Source of the DNA: Planctomycetota bacterium
GTDB lineage: Bacteria; Planctomycetota; Phycisphaerae; Sedimentisphaerales; Anaerobacaceae
DNA: 10,383 nt
Assembly: GCA_023135255.1 (NCBI GenBank)
Contig: JAGLTN010000009.1
Location: 1-10,383, forward strand
Direction of reading: 5' to 3'
Part shown: positions 1-5,852 of the stretch, in pieces
How the letters are laid out: every line of letters starts with the position of its first letter
How positions within the stretch are numbered: the stretch's first letter is position 1
Notes under the pieces: model-generated
Database searches by the model: none
The model's input: only the letters and a program-made list of their open reading frames with translations
What the model was told of the DNA's origin: nothing
Made by a program: the position numbers and the translations under genes

Positions 1-566
1 CCTTCGTCGAGCCAGCTTGGCAGGCGGTAGGTGAAATGTCTGCTGTTGAACTGATGCCAGCCTTCATGAGCCAAAACCATAAAAGTCTTGTCTCTTCCTA
101 TATTATATGTCACGCAGCTTCCGTTGAGGTAATATGCACCGGATTTTATCTTGGTATACATCTCAGCTTGTGCAGGTGTAAATGTTTTTGTAAAGTCTTC
201 CCATTGCTTGCGAGTTGCAAAAAGATACACAGTAAATTTTGTTTTTGTATCTATAAGTTCAGGCAGCTGACTTTGATAACCCTGGTAACATGCCTCCATA
301 AAACCAGGCACCTGAGTCAGGATCAAAGGGTCCAAAAGAGTGGTAAAAATATTATAATGCTTCGTTGATATTTTCAGACCTGGGCTATACTGGTTTTCCC
401 ACTGCTGCACAGATTTCATTGCCGGTATGTTTTTATCATTCAGATACTTTTCAATTTGAGATGACTTACTTATTGTCCCATTGCCGCCAACCGGGCTCGG
501 CTGCTTAGGTTCACATCCACAAACAATAATCATAAATAACGCTAATAATAAAACATTTTTTTTCAT
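1..566 (-). CDS. Lipoprotein with gluzincin-type (HEGWH) metallopeptidase motif, 3' end missing
   Basis: Partial gene: the ATG is at 566 and the frame stays open to the left edge, giving 188 visible residues. A Shine-Dalgarno AGGA lies 6 bases before the ATG. The N-terminus is a lipoprotein signal peptide (MKKNVLLLALFMIIVCGC) with lipobox V15-C16-G17|C18, so the protein should be lipid-anchored outside the inner membrane. The middle (residues ~25-160) is not a domain I recognise. Near the end of the visible part the sequence reads AHEGWHQF, then RLPSWLDEG. HEGWH fits the HExxH zinc site and the Glu of WLDEG, 20 residues after the motif Glu, is a suitable third ligand. This is the layout of peptidase-MA/DUF1570-like gluzincins, which are frequent in planctomycetes. 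The gene follows the URO-D-like gene by 28 bases on the same strand and is probably the last or a late gene of that operon. Substrate is unknown. Lipoprotein assignment is firm; peptidase activity is inferred. Confidence 0.82.
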   Translation of the reverse strand, partial: MKKNVLLLALFMIIVCGCEPKQPSPVGGNGTISKSSQIEKYLNDKNIPAMKSVQQWENQYSPGLKISTKHYNIFTTLLDPLILTQVPGFMEACYQGYQSQLPELIDTKTKFTVYLFATRKQWEDFTKTFTPAQAEMYTKIKSGAYYLNGSCVTYNIGRDKTFMVLAHEGWHQFNSRHFTYRLPSWLDE

Positions 567-594
567 TATAATTCCTAATCGGCTAATCATAATT

Positions 595-1605
595 TCAACG
601 ATACCGGTCAATTGATTTTACCAAAGCCTCTACATTTTCAAAAGGAGCATCATTTTCTATTTCTACATAAAATATCGCACCACCGCCAAGTTTTTTATGA
701 ATATCAGCATACTTTTTAACCGCGTGCTCAATTTCCGCTGGAGTGCCTTTGGGAATAAGGTTTTGCCTGTCGAGATGCAAATAAAGAACTACACCGGCAT
801 CCGCTGCTTTTTTCGCAAAAGCTTTATCATCATAAAGCCCCATCTGATGCCAGTAACAATCGACCCCCAGGTCAACAAAATCGCCGAACAAAGGCTCCGC
901 GGCACCACAGCAATGATATAAAACTTTTTTGTCTGCGTCTTTTATCGGTTTGATCAAATCAGCAATGCTGGGTTTGAAAAGGTCTCGAAATATCTCAGGT
1001 GAAAAAAACAGCGAATTCTGAGTTGCCCAATCATCACCAAACGAAAATATATCACAGTTTGCTTCTAAAGATTTTTTTATCAGCTTCCTGTTCCACTCTA
1101 CTATTTTATCAATGAGTTTTATTATATTTTTATCTTTAGTATAAATATCCATCAAGACCGCTTCAAAAGGCCTTAAGCTATGCAATATTTCAAATATAGA
1201 TATCCATGTCGGCGCCCATATCATGTAATCTTTCTTGAGTTCAGCGATCTGATCTTCATCAATTTCGGGCAAAGCCGGAAATTTATAACTGTCCAAAGCT
1301 GAGAAATCTTCAAGCGGAAACTCACACGGATGTCCCGCAATACCAAAAACCCTGTATTCCCACTTAACCTGCCATTGATCGGTCTTAAATTCATGGTAAC
1401 TACCATCTCCGTCAAATGCATCAGCGGGCGGCTTTGGGATTTTATCAAAAACTATATGATTATCAGGTGGATATTCGTTGAAAAGATCAAGAAGTTTCTG
1501 TCCATGAACGTAAAGCCCTGCCGGACTGGGATGATAATAAACCGCCAGTTTGTCTGGGTTATCAAACTCAAATGTTTTAACTAAACGCTCTCTGCTGCTA
1601 ATCAT
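595..1605 (-). CDS. Uroporphyrinogen decarboxylase superfamily protein (MtaA/CmuA-like)
   Basis: 336 residues, about the usual length of the URO-D superfamily. The C-terminal half shows the family pattern: FGDDWATQ (189-196), then FFSPEIFRDLFKP (200-212), then YHCCG (230-234) closing a strand, then LGVDCYWHQ (246-254). This is the arrangement of the corrinoid-methyltransferase-like branch (MtaA, CmuA). The N-terminal arginine-rich loop of true HemE is absent, so heme synthesis is unlikely. In MtaA-type enzymes zinc is held by His-x-Cys and a later Cys. His231 and Cys233 are present, but no Cys follows Cys250, and the usual late Cys site is occupied by ENDAPFEN. Zinc binding and methyl transfer are therefore uncertain. 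The ATG at 1605 has an AAGG 11 bases upstream, a rather long spacing. It is 38 bases after the AMMECR1 gene and 28 before the lipoprotein gene, so the genes are very probably cotranscribed. Substrate unknown. Confidence 0.88.
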   Translation of the reverse strand: MISSRERLVKTFEFDNPDKLAVYYHPSPAGLYVHGQKLLDLFNEYPPDNHIVFDKIPKPPADAFDGDGSYHEFKTDQWQVKWEYRVFGIAGHPCEFPLEDFSALDSYKFPALPEIDEDQIAELKKDYMIWAPTWISIFEILHSLRPFEAVLMDIYTKDKNIIKLIDKIVEWNRKLIKKSLEANCDIFSFGDDWATQNSLFFSPEIFRDLFKPSIADLIKPIKDADKKVLYHCCGAAEPLFGDFVDLGVDCYWHQMGLYDDKAFAKKAADAGVVLYLHLDRQNLIPKGTPAEIEHAVKKYADIHKKLGGGAIFYVEIENDAPFENVEALVKSIDRYR

Positions 1606-1643
1606 TTTTCAAATGCCCTTCTCAGAATGGAAAATCAGAATTG

Positions 1644-2213
1644 TCAGGAAATTTCCTTAAAATCTGCTCCGAATATCTCCGCACTGAAAAGATAGACCTC
1701 AGTATCTTTGTCTTTCCATGCATCGCTACTAAGACCAGCCTTGTGGGCGCAGCAATATGAAAGAAATTCTTCCTTGCTCCAGCCTGTCTCGGTTGCAACC
1801 TGTGGCAGGAAACAACCGCTGGCAAGTCCTTTCTTTATATAAATACCATCAGTGCCAAGACGAAGGCTTAACGGATCATCTGTCTTTTCCAAAGGCGAAA
1901 GGACAGATATTTCGATATCAAGCTGTTCAAGCTCATTTTCGGTTATTGGGTTAGAAAAAAATCGGTTGTCCTGGCTGCAGGAAGCTTTTGCCATATCCGC
2001 AATAAGTTCTATCAATGGCTTATCCGAAGTAAAATGGCCGATACAGCCTCTCAGATCACCATGGTTTTTCAACGTAACAAAACAGCCGCAATGAGAGTTT
2101 AAGTCTGCATCATCAGTATCAATCACTTTCCCAACTCGACCTGAAATAACAGCTTCGACCGTATCCTGTGCTGCTTTCAACAGTATATTTCTCTGATTTT
2201 CATTCAACATCAT
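1644..2213 (-). CDS. amrA: AMMECR1-domain protein (AmmeMemoRadiSam system protein A-like)
   Basis: About 189 residues covering one complete AMMECR1 domain. The hallmark LRGCIG lies near residue 55, followed by a helix with ASCSQDNRFF, a strand DIEISVLSPLE, and the signature SGCFLPQVATETGWSKEEFL ending in KAGLSSDAW. Bacterial members often occur beside a MEMO1-like protein and a radical SAM enzyme. Neither partner is in this operon, so this copy is orphaned here or works in trans. The biochemical role of the family is not established to my knowledge. Start choice is ambiguous: GTG (2216), ATG (2213) and ATG (2210) follow one another, with no clear Shine-Dalgarno; the first ATG is chosen. It begins about 20 bases after the YqaA-like gene. 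It looks intact, with a composition like its neighbours. The gene symbol is the system-protein-A name and not proof of function. Confidence 0.92.
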   Translation of the reverse strand: MMLNENQRNILLKAAQDTVEAVISGRVGKVIDTDDADLNSHCGCFVTLKNHGDLRGCIGHFTSDKPLIELIADMAKASCSQDNRFFSNPITENELEQLDIEISVLSPLEKTDDPLSLRLGTDGIYIKKGLASGCFLPQVATETGWSKEEFLSYCCAHKAGLSSDAWKDKDTEVYLFSAEIFGADFKEIS

Positions 2214-2236
2214 CACACCAAAAATTAAAAAAGGTT

Positions 2237-2902
2237 TTACCCGCCGAATGCGTGGCCTAATTTTTTTATTATGAAAACGACAATCACAAGTAATAGAATT
2301 ACAACTACAGTGGCGATATTGAAATATTTTTCTATAAGCTTGCGGGCTTTTTCGCCAAGCAGGTAAAACAATAACCCTTCACTGCCAAACCGCATAGTCC
2401 TGAAAACAATACTTATCGCAACAAATTTAACCAGCGAAACATCGGCCATCCCACCAAGCCAGCTAAACAGCATGTAAGGCACCGGTGTCAAAGCAGAGAT
2501 TGCTATCGCCCAGAAATCCCATTTCTTATAAAGATCAAGTGCCCATTGTGCTTTCTCAGCAAAATGCAAAGGGCCGACACTTATCTGTTCCAAAAATGCT
2601 ATTACATTTTCCCCGCCTATCGCAAGACCAAGGCTAAAAGCAATTGTACCTCCTAAAACAGAAAACACCGAACACAACAAACCATAACGAAGTGCCCGTT
2701 TAGGTTTGCCGAGAGACAAGCCTAACACAAGAACATCAGCAGGAATAGGGACACATATAGGCTCAGTTATCGCAAGAATAATTAATGCAAGCACGCCATA
2801 CTTAGTATCCGCCCAGTGAACCACCCAGTTATACAAACGTTTGTGCAAATGCCACCATGGTAATTTATCTGCTGTGGCCTGTTTTGCTATGTTATCTGTC
2901 AT
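2237..2902 (-). CDS. YqaA-like inner-membrane protein of the DedA/VTT family
   Basis: 221 residues with hydrophobic segments at roughly 36-60, 72-98, 128-150, 155-182 and 194-213. VTT-family landmarks are visible: E47-PICVPIPADVLVL (the acidic residue plus PIP re-entrant motif), GGTIAFSLGLAIG (84-96), and the second half TPVPYMLFSWLGGMADVSLVKF (139-160) followed by an Arg-containing helix (FRTMRFGSEG). DedA/VTT proteins act in the cytoplasmic membrane as phospholipid or undecaprenyl-phosphate transporters/scramblases; the substrate here cannot be read from sequence. The short size and the TPVPY motif point to the YqaA branch rather than classical DedA. The ATG has a strong AGGAG 5 bases upstream and a candidate extended -10 about 45 bases upstream. 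It is the first gene of the leftward four-gene operon and is divergent from ispE. Confidence 0.88.
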   Translation of the reverse strand: MTDNIAKQATADKLPWWHLHKRLYNWVVHWADTKYGVLALIILAITEPICVPIPADVLVLGLSLGKPKRALRYGLLCSVFSVLGGTIAFSLGLAIGGENVIAFLEQISVGPLHFAEKAQWALDLYKKWDFWAIAISALTPVPYMLFSWLGGMADVSLVKFVAISIVFRTMRFGSEGLLFYLLGEKARKLIEKYFNIATVVVILLLVIVVFIIKKLGHAFGG

Positions 2903-2948
2903 AGATACTCCTGATATTATTTATTCCTGTATCACGTCTAATTCTGCT

Positions 2949-2957
2949 ATAATACCA
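2949..2957 (-). promoter_or_regulatory. Candidate extended -10 promoter for the leftward operon
   Basis: Read on the minus strand this is TGGTATTAT, an extended -10 (TGn plus a 5/6 match to TATAAT). No good -35 hexamer is seen 16-18 bases upstream, which is usual for extended -10 promoters. Start of transcription would be near 2942, giving a leader of about 40 bases that contains the AGGAG of the YqaA-like gene. The element overlaps an inverted repeat (2953-2966) that could be an operator. Confidence 0.45.
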
Positions 2958-2966
2958 TTCATGGTA
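2953..2966. repeat. Perfect 6-bp inverted repeat overlapping the leftward -10 element
   Basis: TACCAT-TC-ATGGTA. The two 6-base arms are perfect complements separated by 2 bases. The symmetry and its overlap with the leftward extended -10 box fit a dimeric repressor operator, but no regulator gene is adjacent. The arms are short enough to be chance in AT-rich DNA. Confidence 0.4.
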
Positions 2967-2974
2967 ATAAATTT

Positions 2975-3021
2975 CCGCGAATAAATCCATAACTTCTTAT
3001 CTTTAAGTTATTTACCCGCGG
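2975..3021. repeat. Imperfect inverted repeat in the divergent intergenic region
   Basis: An outer stem CCGCG (2975-2979) pairs with CGCGG (3017-3021). An inner stem ATAACTT (2989-2995) pairs with AAGTTAT (3005-3011) around a 9-base loop. The interior is unequal (9 against 5 bases) with some residual complementarity. It lies between the two divergent promoters, upstream of both, so it could be a shared regulatory site or cruciform. No T-run follows on either strand, so it is not a terminator. Confidence 0.4.
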
Positions 3022-3067
3022 ATAAAGCGAAACACGCAGAGCTGCGATAGCGAAATTTAATTGGGAT

Positions 3068-3076
3068 TGGTATAAT
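3068..3076 (+). promoter_or_regulatory. Extended -10 promoter for ispE-spoVG
   Basis: TGGTATAAT is a perfect TATAAT preceded by TGn. No recognisable -35 hexamer is present. Transcription should start near 3083, leaving a leader of about 55 bases before the ispE ATG at 3138. This also argues against the upstream in-frame GTG at 3087, which would sit almost on the transcript's 5' end. Confidence 0.55.
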
Positions 3077-3137
3077 AACAGTTATTGTGCTATCGGCCAT
3101 AGTAAATACTTTGCTTAAGATTAGAAATTTAGAAACT

Positions 3138-4040
3138 ATGATTTACAAAGAACAATTCTCAGAGATAGCCAATGGGCTTATAGTCCGTGCACCGGCAAAA
3201 ATCAACTTGAGCCTGGTAATAACAGGTAAAAGAGACGACGGCTTTCACGGAATTGAAACCCTGATGACTAAAGTAAACTTCTACGATGAAATTTTTATCG
3301 AACCCTCAGAAAAAGATGGCATCGAACTTATCTGCACCGGTCCGCAATGGGCACCTCAAAATAAAGACAATCTTGTCTACAAAGCCGCTGAAATGCTGCT
3401 CGGGCAATGCGGCATTAAACCAAGGATCAAACTAACTCTAAAGAAAAACATACCCGCAGGAACAGGACTTGGCTCTGCCAGCAGCGATGGGGCAGCTACA
3501 CTAATAGGGATAAAAAAACTCCTCGATCTGAAAATTACCTCGGAAAAAATCCATGAGATAGCATCAAGCCTTGGTAGTGACATACCATTCTTTTTGGGTG
3601 GCCCTTTGGCATTTTGCACGGGAAAAGGTGAAAAAATAAAAAAAATCAATGAAAAAATTAATTTTTCCGCCATCTTAGTACTATCAAACATAAACTCCTC
3701 TACCGCAAGGGTTTACGGCAATTATAGGCATAATGAAAAGCTTTACAAACAACTTTCCGAAAAAATAAATGTTCTTATGGACAAAAACAGAATTGATTTA
3801 ATAATCAAAATGTGCACAAATATGTTAGAGAAAAGTTGTTTTGATTTACATGAAGAACTCGCTAAGTTGAAATTAAGAATCGAATCAATGGGGCTTAAGC
3901 CCTTGTGCTTGAGCGGCAGTGGTTCGGTTATGTATTTTTTTGTTGGTGATGAACCAGGAAAAATAGCTGAAAAGTATCAACTGGATATTAAGAAAAAAAC
4001 CGGTTGCGAAAGTATTATCGTAAGCAGCAACAGGTGGTAA
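3138..4040 (+). CDS. ispE: 4-diphosphocytidyl-2-C-methyl-D-erythritol kinase
   Basis: 300 residues from the ATG at 3138, a normal length for IspE. This cytosolic GHMP kinase phosphorylates the 2-OH of CDP-methylerythritol with ATP in the non-mevalonate (MEP) route to IPP/DMAPP. Motif 1 is APAKINLSL (residues 18-26), with the catalytic-site Lys21. GFHGIETLM (35-43) is the substrate loop. The GHMP ATP loop is PAGTGLGSASSDGAATL (107-123). GSDIPFF (146-152) supplies the catalytic Asp148, and LSGSGSVMYFF (258-268) is the C-terminal GHMP motif. An in-frame GTG at 3087 would add 17 residues not typical of the family. The ATG lacks a strong Shine-Dalgarno, so translation may be modest. It is 21 bases upstream of spoVG and divergent from the YqaA-like gene. 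Confidence 0.95.
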   Translation: MIYKEQFSEIANGLIVRAPAKINLSLVITGKRDDGFHGIETLMTKVNFYDEIFIEPSEKDGIELICTGPQWAPQNKDNLVYKAAEMLLGQCGIKPRIKLTLKKNIPAGTGLGSASSDGAATLIGIKKLLDLKITSEKIHEIASSLGSDIPFFLGGPLAFCTGKGEKIKKINEKINFSAILVLSNINSSTARVYGNYRHNEKLYKQLSEKINVLMDKNRIDLIIKMCTNMLEKSCFDLHEELAKLKLRIESMGLKPLCLSGSGSVMYFFVGDEPGKIAEKYQLDIKKKTGCESIIVSSNRW

Positions 4041-4061
4041 ACTTTTAAGTGAGGCAAAAAC

Positions 4062-4499
4062 ATGGAAATCACTGAAGTCAGAGTAAAATTAGTAAGTAAC
4101 AAAGATGACAGGTTGAAAGCTTTTTGCTCAATCACGATAGACAACGAATTTGTGGTTCGTGACATCAAGATCATCGAAGGTACGGGAGGGTACTTTGTTG
4201 CAATGCCCTCAAGAAAGATGAGTGACCACTGCGAAAAATGCGGCGGGAAAAATCACCTCAGGGCAAAATTTTGCAACAATTGCGGCTCAAAACTGGCTGA
4301 AAACAGGGTCAGAAAGGATCCGAAGGGCAGAATGAAGCTTCATGCCGATATCGCCCACCCAATAAATGCACAGTGCCGACAAAGCATTCAAAAGAAAGTT
4401 ACTGAGGCATTTGAACAGGAATTTGAAAAATCAAAAGAACCCGGTTATGAGCCTATCGATCTCGATGAAGCGGACGATGAGGTACCGGAAATTGTTTAA
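4062..4499 (+). CDS. spoVG: SpoVG-family nucleic-acid-binding regulator with inserted zinc ribbon
   Basis: 145 residues against about 85-100 for classical SpoVG. The N-terminal SpoVG fold is clear: [11 protein letters not shown], then [23 protein letters not shown] (18-40), then YFVAMPSRK (44-52). The conserved C-terminal helix region resumes at [20 protein letters not shown] (94-113). Between them lies an insert (about 53-92) with C57-x2-C60 and C71-x2-C74, a zinc-ribbon pattern absent from Bacillus and Borrelia SpoVG. I recall this insert from planctomycete homologues, so it is probably lineage-wide. The tail (115-145) is acidic. Family members bind DNA or RNA and act as global or post-transcriptional regulators; the targets here are unknown. 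A GAGG lies 7 bases before the ATG. ispE and spoVG are also close neighbours in Bacillus, with purR and yabJ between them there. Confidence 0.92.
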   Translation: MEITEVRVKLVSNKDDRLKAFCSITIDNEFVVRDIKIIEGTGGYFVAMPSRKMSDHCEKCGGKNHLRAKFCNNCGSKLAENRVRKDPKGRMKLHADIAHPINAQCRQSIQKKVTEAFEQEFEKSKEPGYEPIDLDEADDEVPEIV

Positions 4500-4544
4500 T
4501 TAAGTTTAAAACAAAAAAAACGACCATCATTTTAAACGTTAATT
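4498..4544 (+). terminator. AT-rich hairpin at the end of spoVG, possible terminator
   Basis: AATTAAGTTTAAAA (4498-4511) pairs with TTTTAAACGTTAATT (4530-4544), giving a 14-bp stem with one bulged G (4538) and an 18-base loop. The stem overlaps the last bases of the spoVG stop codon. Only one pair is G-C and no T-run follows, so it is a weak classical terminator. It may act as a 3'-end stabilising structure. It sits in a convergent gap, where termination would be expected. Confidence 0.4.
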
Positions 4545-4622
4545 GTGAACCACTAAAAAATGGTTGTTGATATGTTTTTAAATAAACTTGTCTTCAGGAA
4601 ATGGGAGGTTGTTTTTCCACTT

Positions 4623-4904
4623 TCAGGTGGTTAATTCCTCAAGAACTCTATCAAGAGCAATATCAAGCCTGTTATTAAGGTCATAGCTGCCTTTTGTTAT
4701 CTCTTGACGCAGACCAAGAATTCTTTTCTGGTTGACTTCCGGAAGCGATGCGATTTTCTTCAATACCTGACCTATAGGCGTACTATTGATATTATCAAGT
4801 ATCTGCTCCATAACCAAATCGTTATCAGCAGCTAAACTTTCATCATTAAACCCGTTTTCTGCGTTTAACTCTTCAAATTGTTCTCTGGAATCAAAATCAG
4901 TCAT
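4623..4904 (-). CDS. Small FlgM-like (anti-sigma-28 type) protein
   Basis: 93 residues. The C-terminal part (about 44-90) reads IGQVLKKIASLPEVNQKRIL, then LRQEITKGSYDLNNRLDIALDRVLEEL. The pattern V-x-x-LRQxIxxGxYxh followed by a helix resembles the sigma-28-binding C-terminal region of FlgM. The N-terminal half is acidic and probably disordered, as in FlgM. If it is a true FlgM it would hold FliA in check until the flagellar hook is finished, but no flagellar gene is nearby and it stands alone between convergent and tail-to-head neighbours. It could instead be an uncharacterised regulator that reuses the FlgM fold. ATG at 4904 with a weak AGGG about 9 bases upstream. Family assignment is from pattern recognition only. 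Confidence 0.68.
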   Translation of the reverse strand: MTDFDSREQFEELNAENGFNDESLAADNDLVMEQILDNINSTPIGQVLKKIASLPEVNQKRILGLRQEITKGSYDLNNRLDIALDRVLEELTT

Positions 4905-4977
4905 CTAAATTACCCTGTACAGTTAGCGATCAGACAAAACCATCCATATATCCGTCCGAGAGCCATAACCACTACAT

Positions 4978-4983
4978 ATTGTA
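4978..4983 (-). promoter_or_regulatory. Possible -10 box of the FlgM-like gene
   Basis: TACAAT on the minus strand (5/6 match to TATAAT), about 70 bases before the ATG at 4904. A TTTCTA 16 bases upstream is a poor -35. No flagellar sigma-28 box (TAAA plus GCCGATAA) was found, so there is no sign of FliA control. Confidence 0.22.
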
Positions 4984-5258
4984 TGCTTTCGTAATCCGTT
5001 AGAAAGCCCAAATTCAACTTTACAGTATTGATATCGACTACCATCAATCAAAAACTTTAAAAAACTTCATATATTCTGAAAATATATATTAGTGGTAATT
5101 TGCTTAAAAACACAGGTTATCACCCCTGAAAAGCTCAATTTCTACATTCCCATTTTAACATGAAGGTCTGTTTTGTCAATCAGATTGAAAGAATAGGCAA
5201 TACACAACATATAGTGACTGTGAAGATGATTTTTATGCACAAGCTGGCGAAAATAGTT

Positions 5259-5296
5259 AAAAAATGTAATAATCAACTTGAGGCTGATTATTTTTT
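5259..5296 (-). terminator. Intrinsic terminator of the T2SS operon, possibly bidirectional
   Basis: AATAATCA (5268-5275) and TGATTATT (5285-5292) form a perfect 8-bp stem around a 9-base loop. On the minus strand, after gspM, the stem is followed three bases later by six T (complement of 5259-5264). On the plus strand it runs straight into a six-T tract (5291-5296). It lies about 50 bases after the gspM stop, exactly where the operon should end. The stem is AT-rich, so efficiency is uncertain. Confidence 0.6.
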
Positions 5297-5341
5297 AGAA
5301 AAAATCTTATCTGGACATGGAATTCTTCTCAATAATAAGAA

Positions 5342-5842
5342 TTAGAAGTAATATTTGAAATTCAGGTCAATATCCCACAAATCAGGAGAAGCCTTCTTTT
5401 TTGTGAGTGTTATTTTAGCACATTGTAACTCAGGCCAGCGAAACTGTATCTTAGACAGGAAATTAGCAAACCTGATCAAATCGACTTCTTTGATATTAAG
5501 TTTAGCTTCCTGGGTTTTTTGATCTCGTGAGGTCATCATTTTGCTTGAACTCAATTTATAATTACCCGAAGATATTCCACTTTCGGTGGCAACTTTTTCA
5601 ATAGCAACTGCGTAATCAAACTGATTTGAGCCATTATTTTGACCGGCAAACTCTATCCTTTCCGGATCGAGCTTCAATATCTTCTGCATAACCTGGGTAG
5701 CTTCGTTATACTTTTTCAATTCTTTAGTCAAACTCTTCTTCGCACCGGGCAGTGAAATCATACTAACCGTTAAAGGCCAAAGCATTAAGACTACCGGCAC
5801 TAATATGTAATAAAAAAGCGGGTTTTTATAAATATCTTTCAT
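5342..5842 (-). CDS. gspM: T2SS inner-membrane platform protein GspM / PilO-like
   Basis: 166 residues. Residues 1-9 are short and cytoplasmic; 10-30 are one transmembrane helix (FYYILVPVVLMLWPLTVSMI); 36-60 are a charged coiled-coil-like helix. The rest is a periplasmic alpha/beta domain (about 73-166) with the strands and helices of the ferredoxin-like fold of GspM/PilO. Primary sequence similarity is weak, so the call rests on topology, size and gene order. GspM pairs with GspL in the inner-membrane assembly platform of type II secretion. It is the last gene of the operon, 10 bases after gspL, with AAGGA 6-7 bases before its ATG. A short AT-rich inverted repeat straddles its stop codon and a terminator follows. 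PilO is the alternative name if the machine is a type IV pilus-like system. Confidence 0.7.
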   Translation of the reverse strand: MKDIYKNPLFYYILVPVVLMLWPLTVSMISLPGAKKSLTKELKKYNEATQVMQKILKLDPERIEFAGQNNGSNQFDYAVAIEKVATESGISSGNYKLSSSKMMTSRDQKTQEAKLNIKEVDLIRFANFLSKIQFRWPELQCAKITLTKKKASPDLWDIDLNFKYYF

Positions 5843-5852
5843 AAAACGTTCC

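Larger units (their letters stand above)
4905..5341. other. Non-coding stretch between the FlgM-like gene and the end of the T2SS operon
   Basis: 437 bases with no supported gene. The part next to 4904 should hold the promoter and leader of the FlgM-like gene. The part next to 5341 holds the terminator hairpin of the T2SS operon (5259-5296). An ATG-started 61-codon frame on the plus strand (5160-5345) has no Shine-Dalgarno, contains the terminator and overlaps gspM, and is not accepted as a gene. No tRNA, riboswitch or known RNA motif was recognised. Confidence 0.6.

Noticed and set aside
36..368. Plus-strand open frame of 110 codons
   Set aside because: It is antisense to the lipoprotein gene, whose minus-strand frame has a Shine-Dalgarno, signal peptide and HExxH motif; the plus-strand protein is Cys/Leu-rich without family features.
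3087..3137. GTG start giving IspE 17 more residues
   Set aside because: It lies about 4 bases after the predicted transcription start, has no Shine-Dalgarno, and adds sequence not found in IspE.
4548..4565. Short hairpin AACCA...TGGTT after spoVG
   Set aside because: Only 5 bp, with no adjacent T-run; not convincing as a second terminator.
5290..5305. Palindrome ATTTTTT-AG-AAAAAAT
   Set aside because: The 2-base spacer is too short for an RNA hairpin and the arms are homopolymers, expected by chance in AT-rich DNA beside the real terminator.
5160..5345. Plus-strand open frame of 61 codons
   Set aside because: No Shine-Dalgarno before the ATG, a terminator hairpin with T-run lies inside it, it overlaps the end of gspM, and the product resembles no family I know. 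It could still be a small peptide, but support is lacking.
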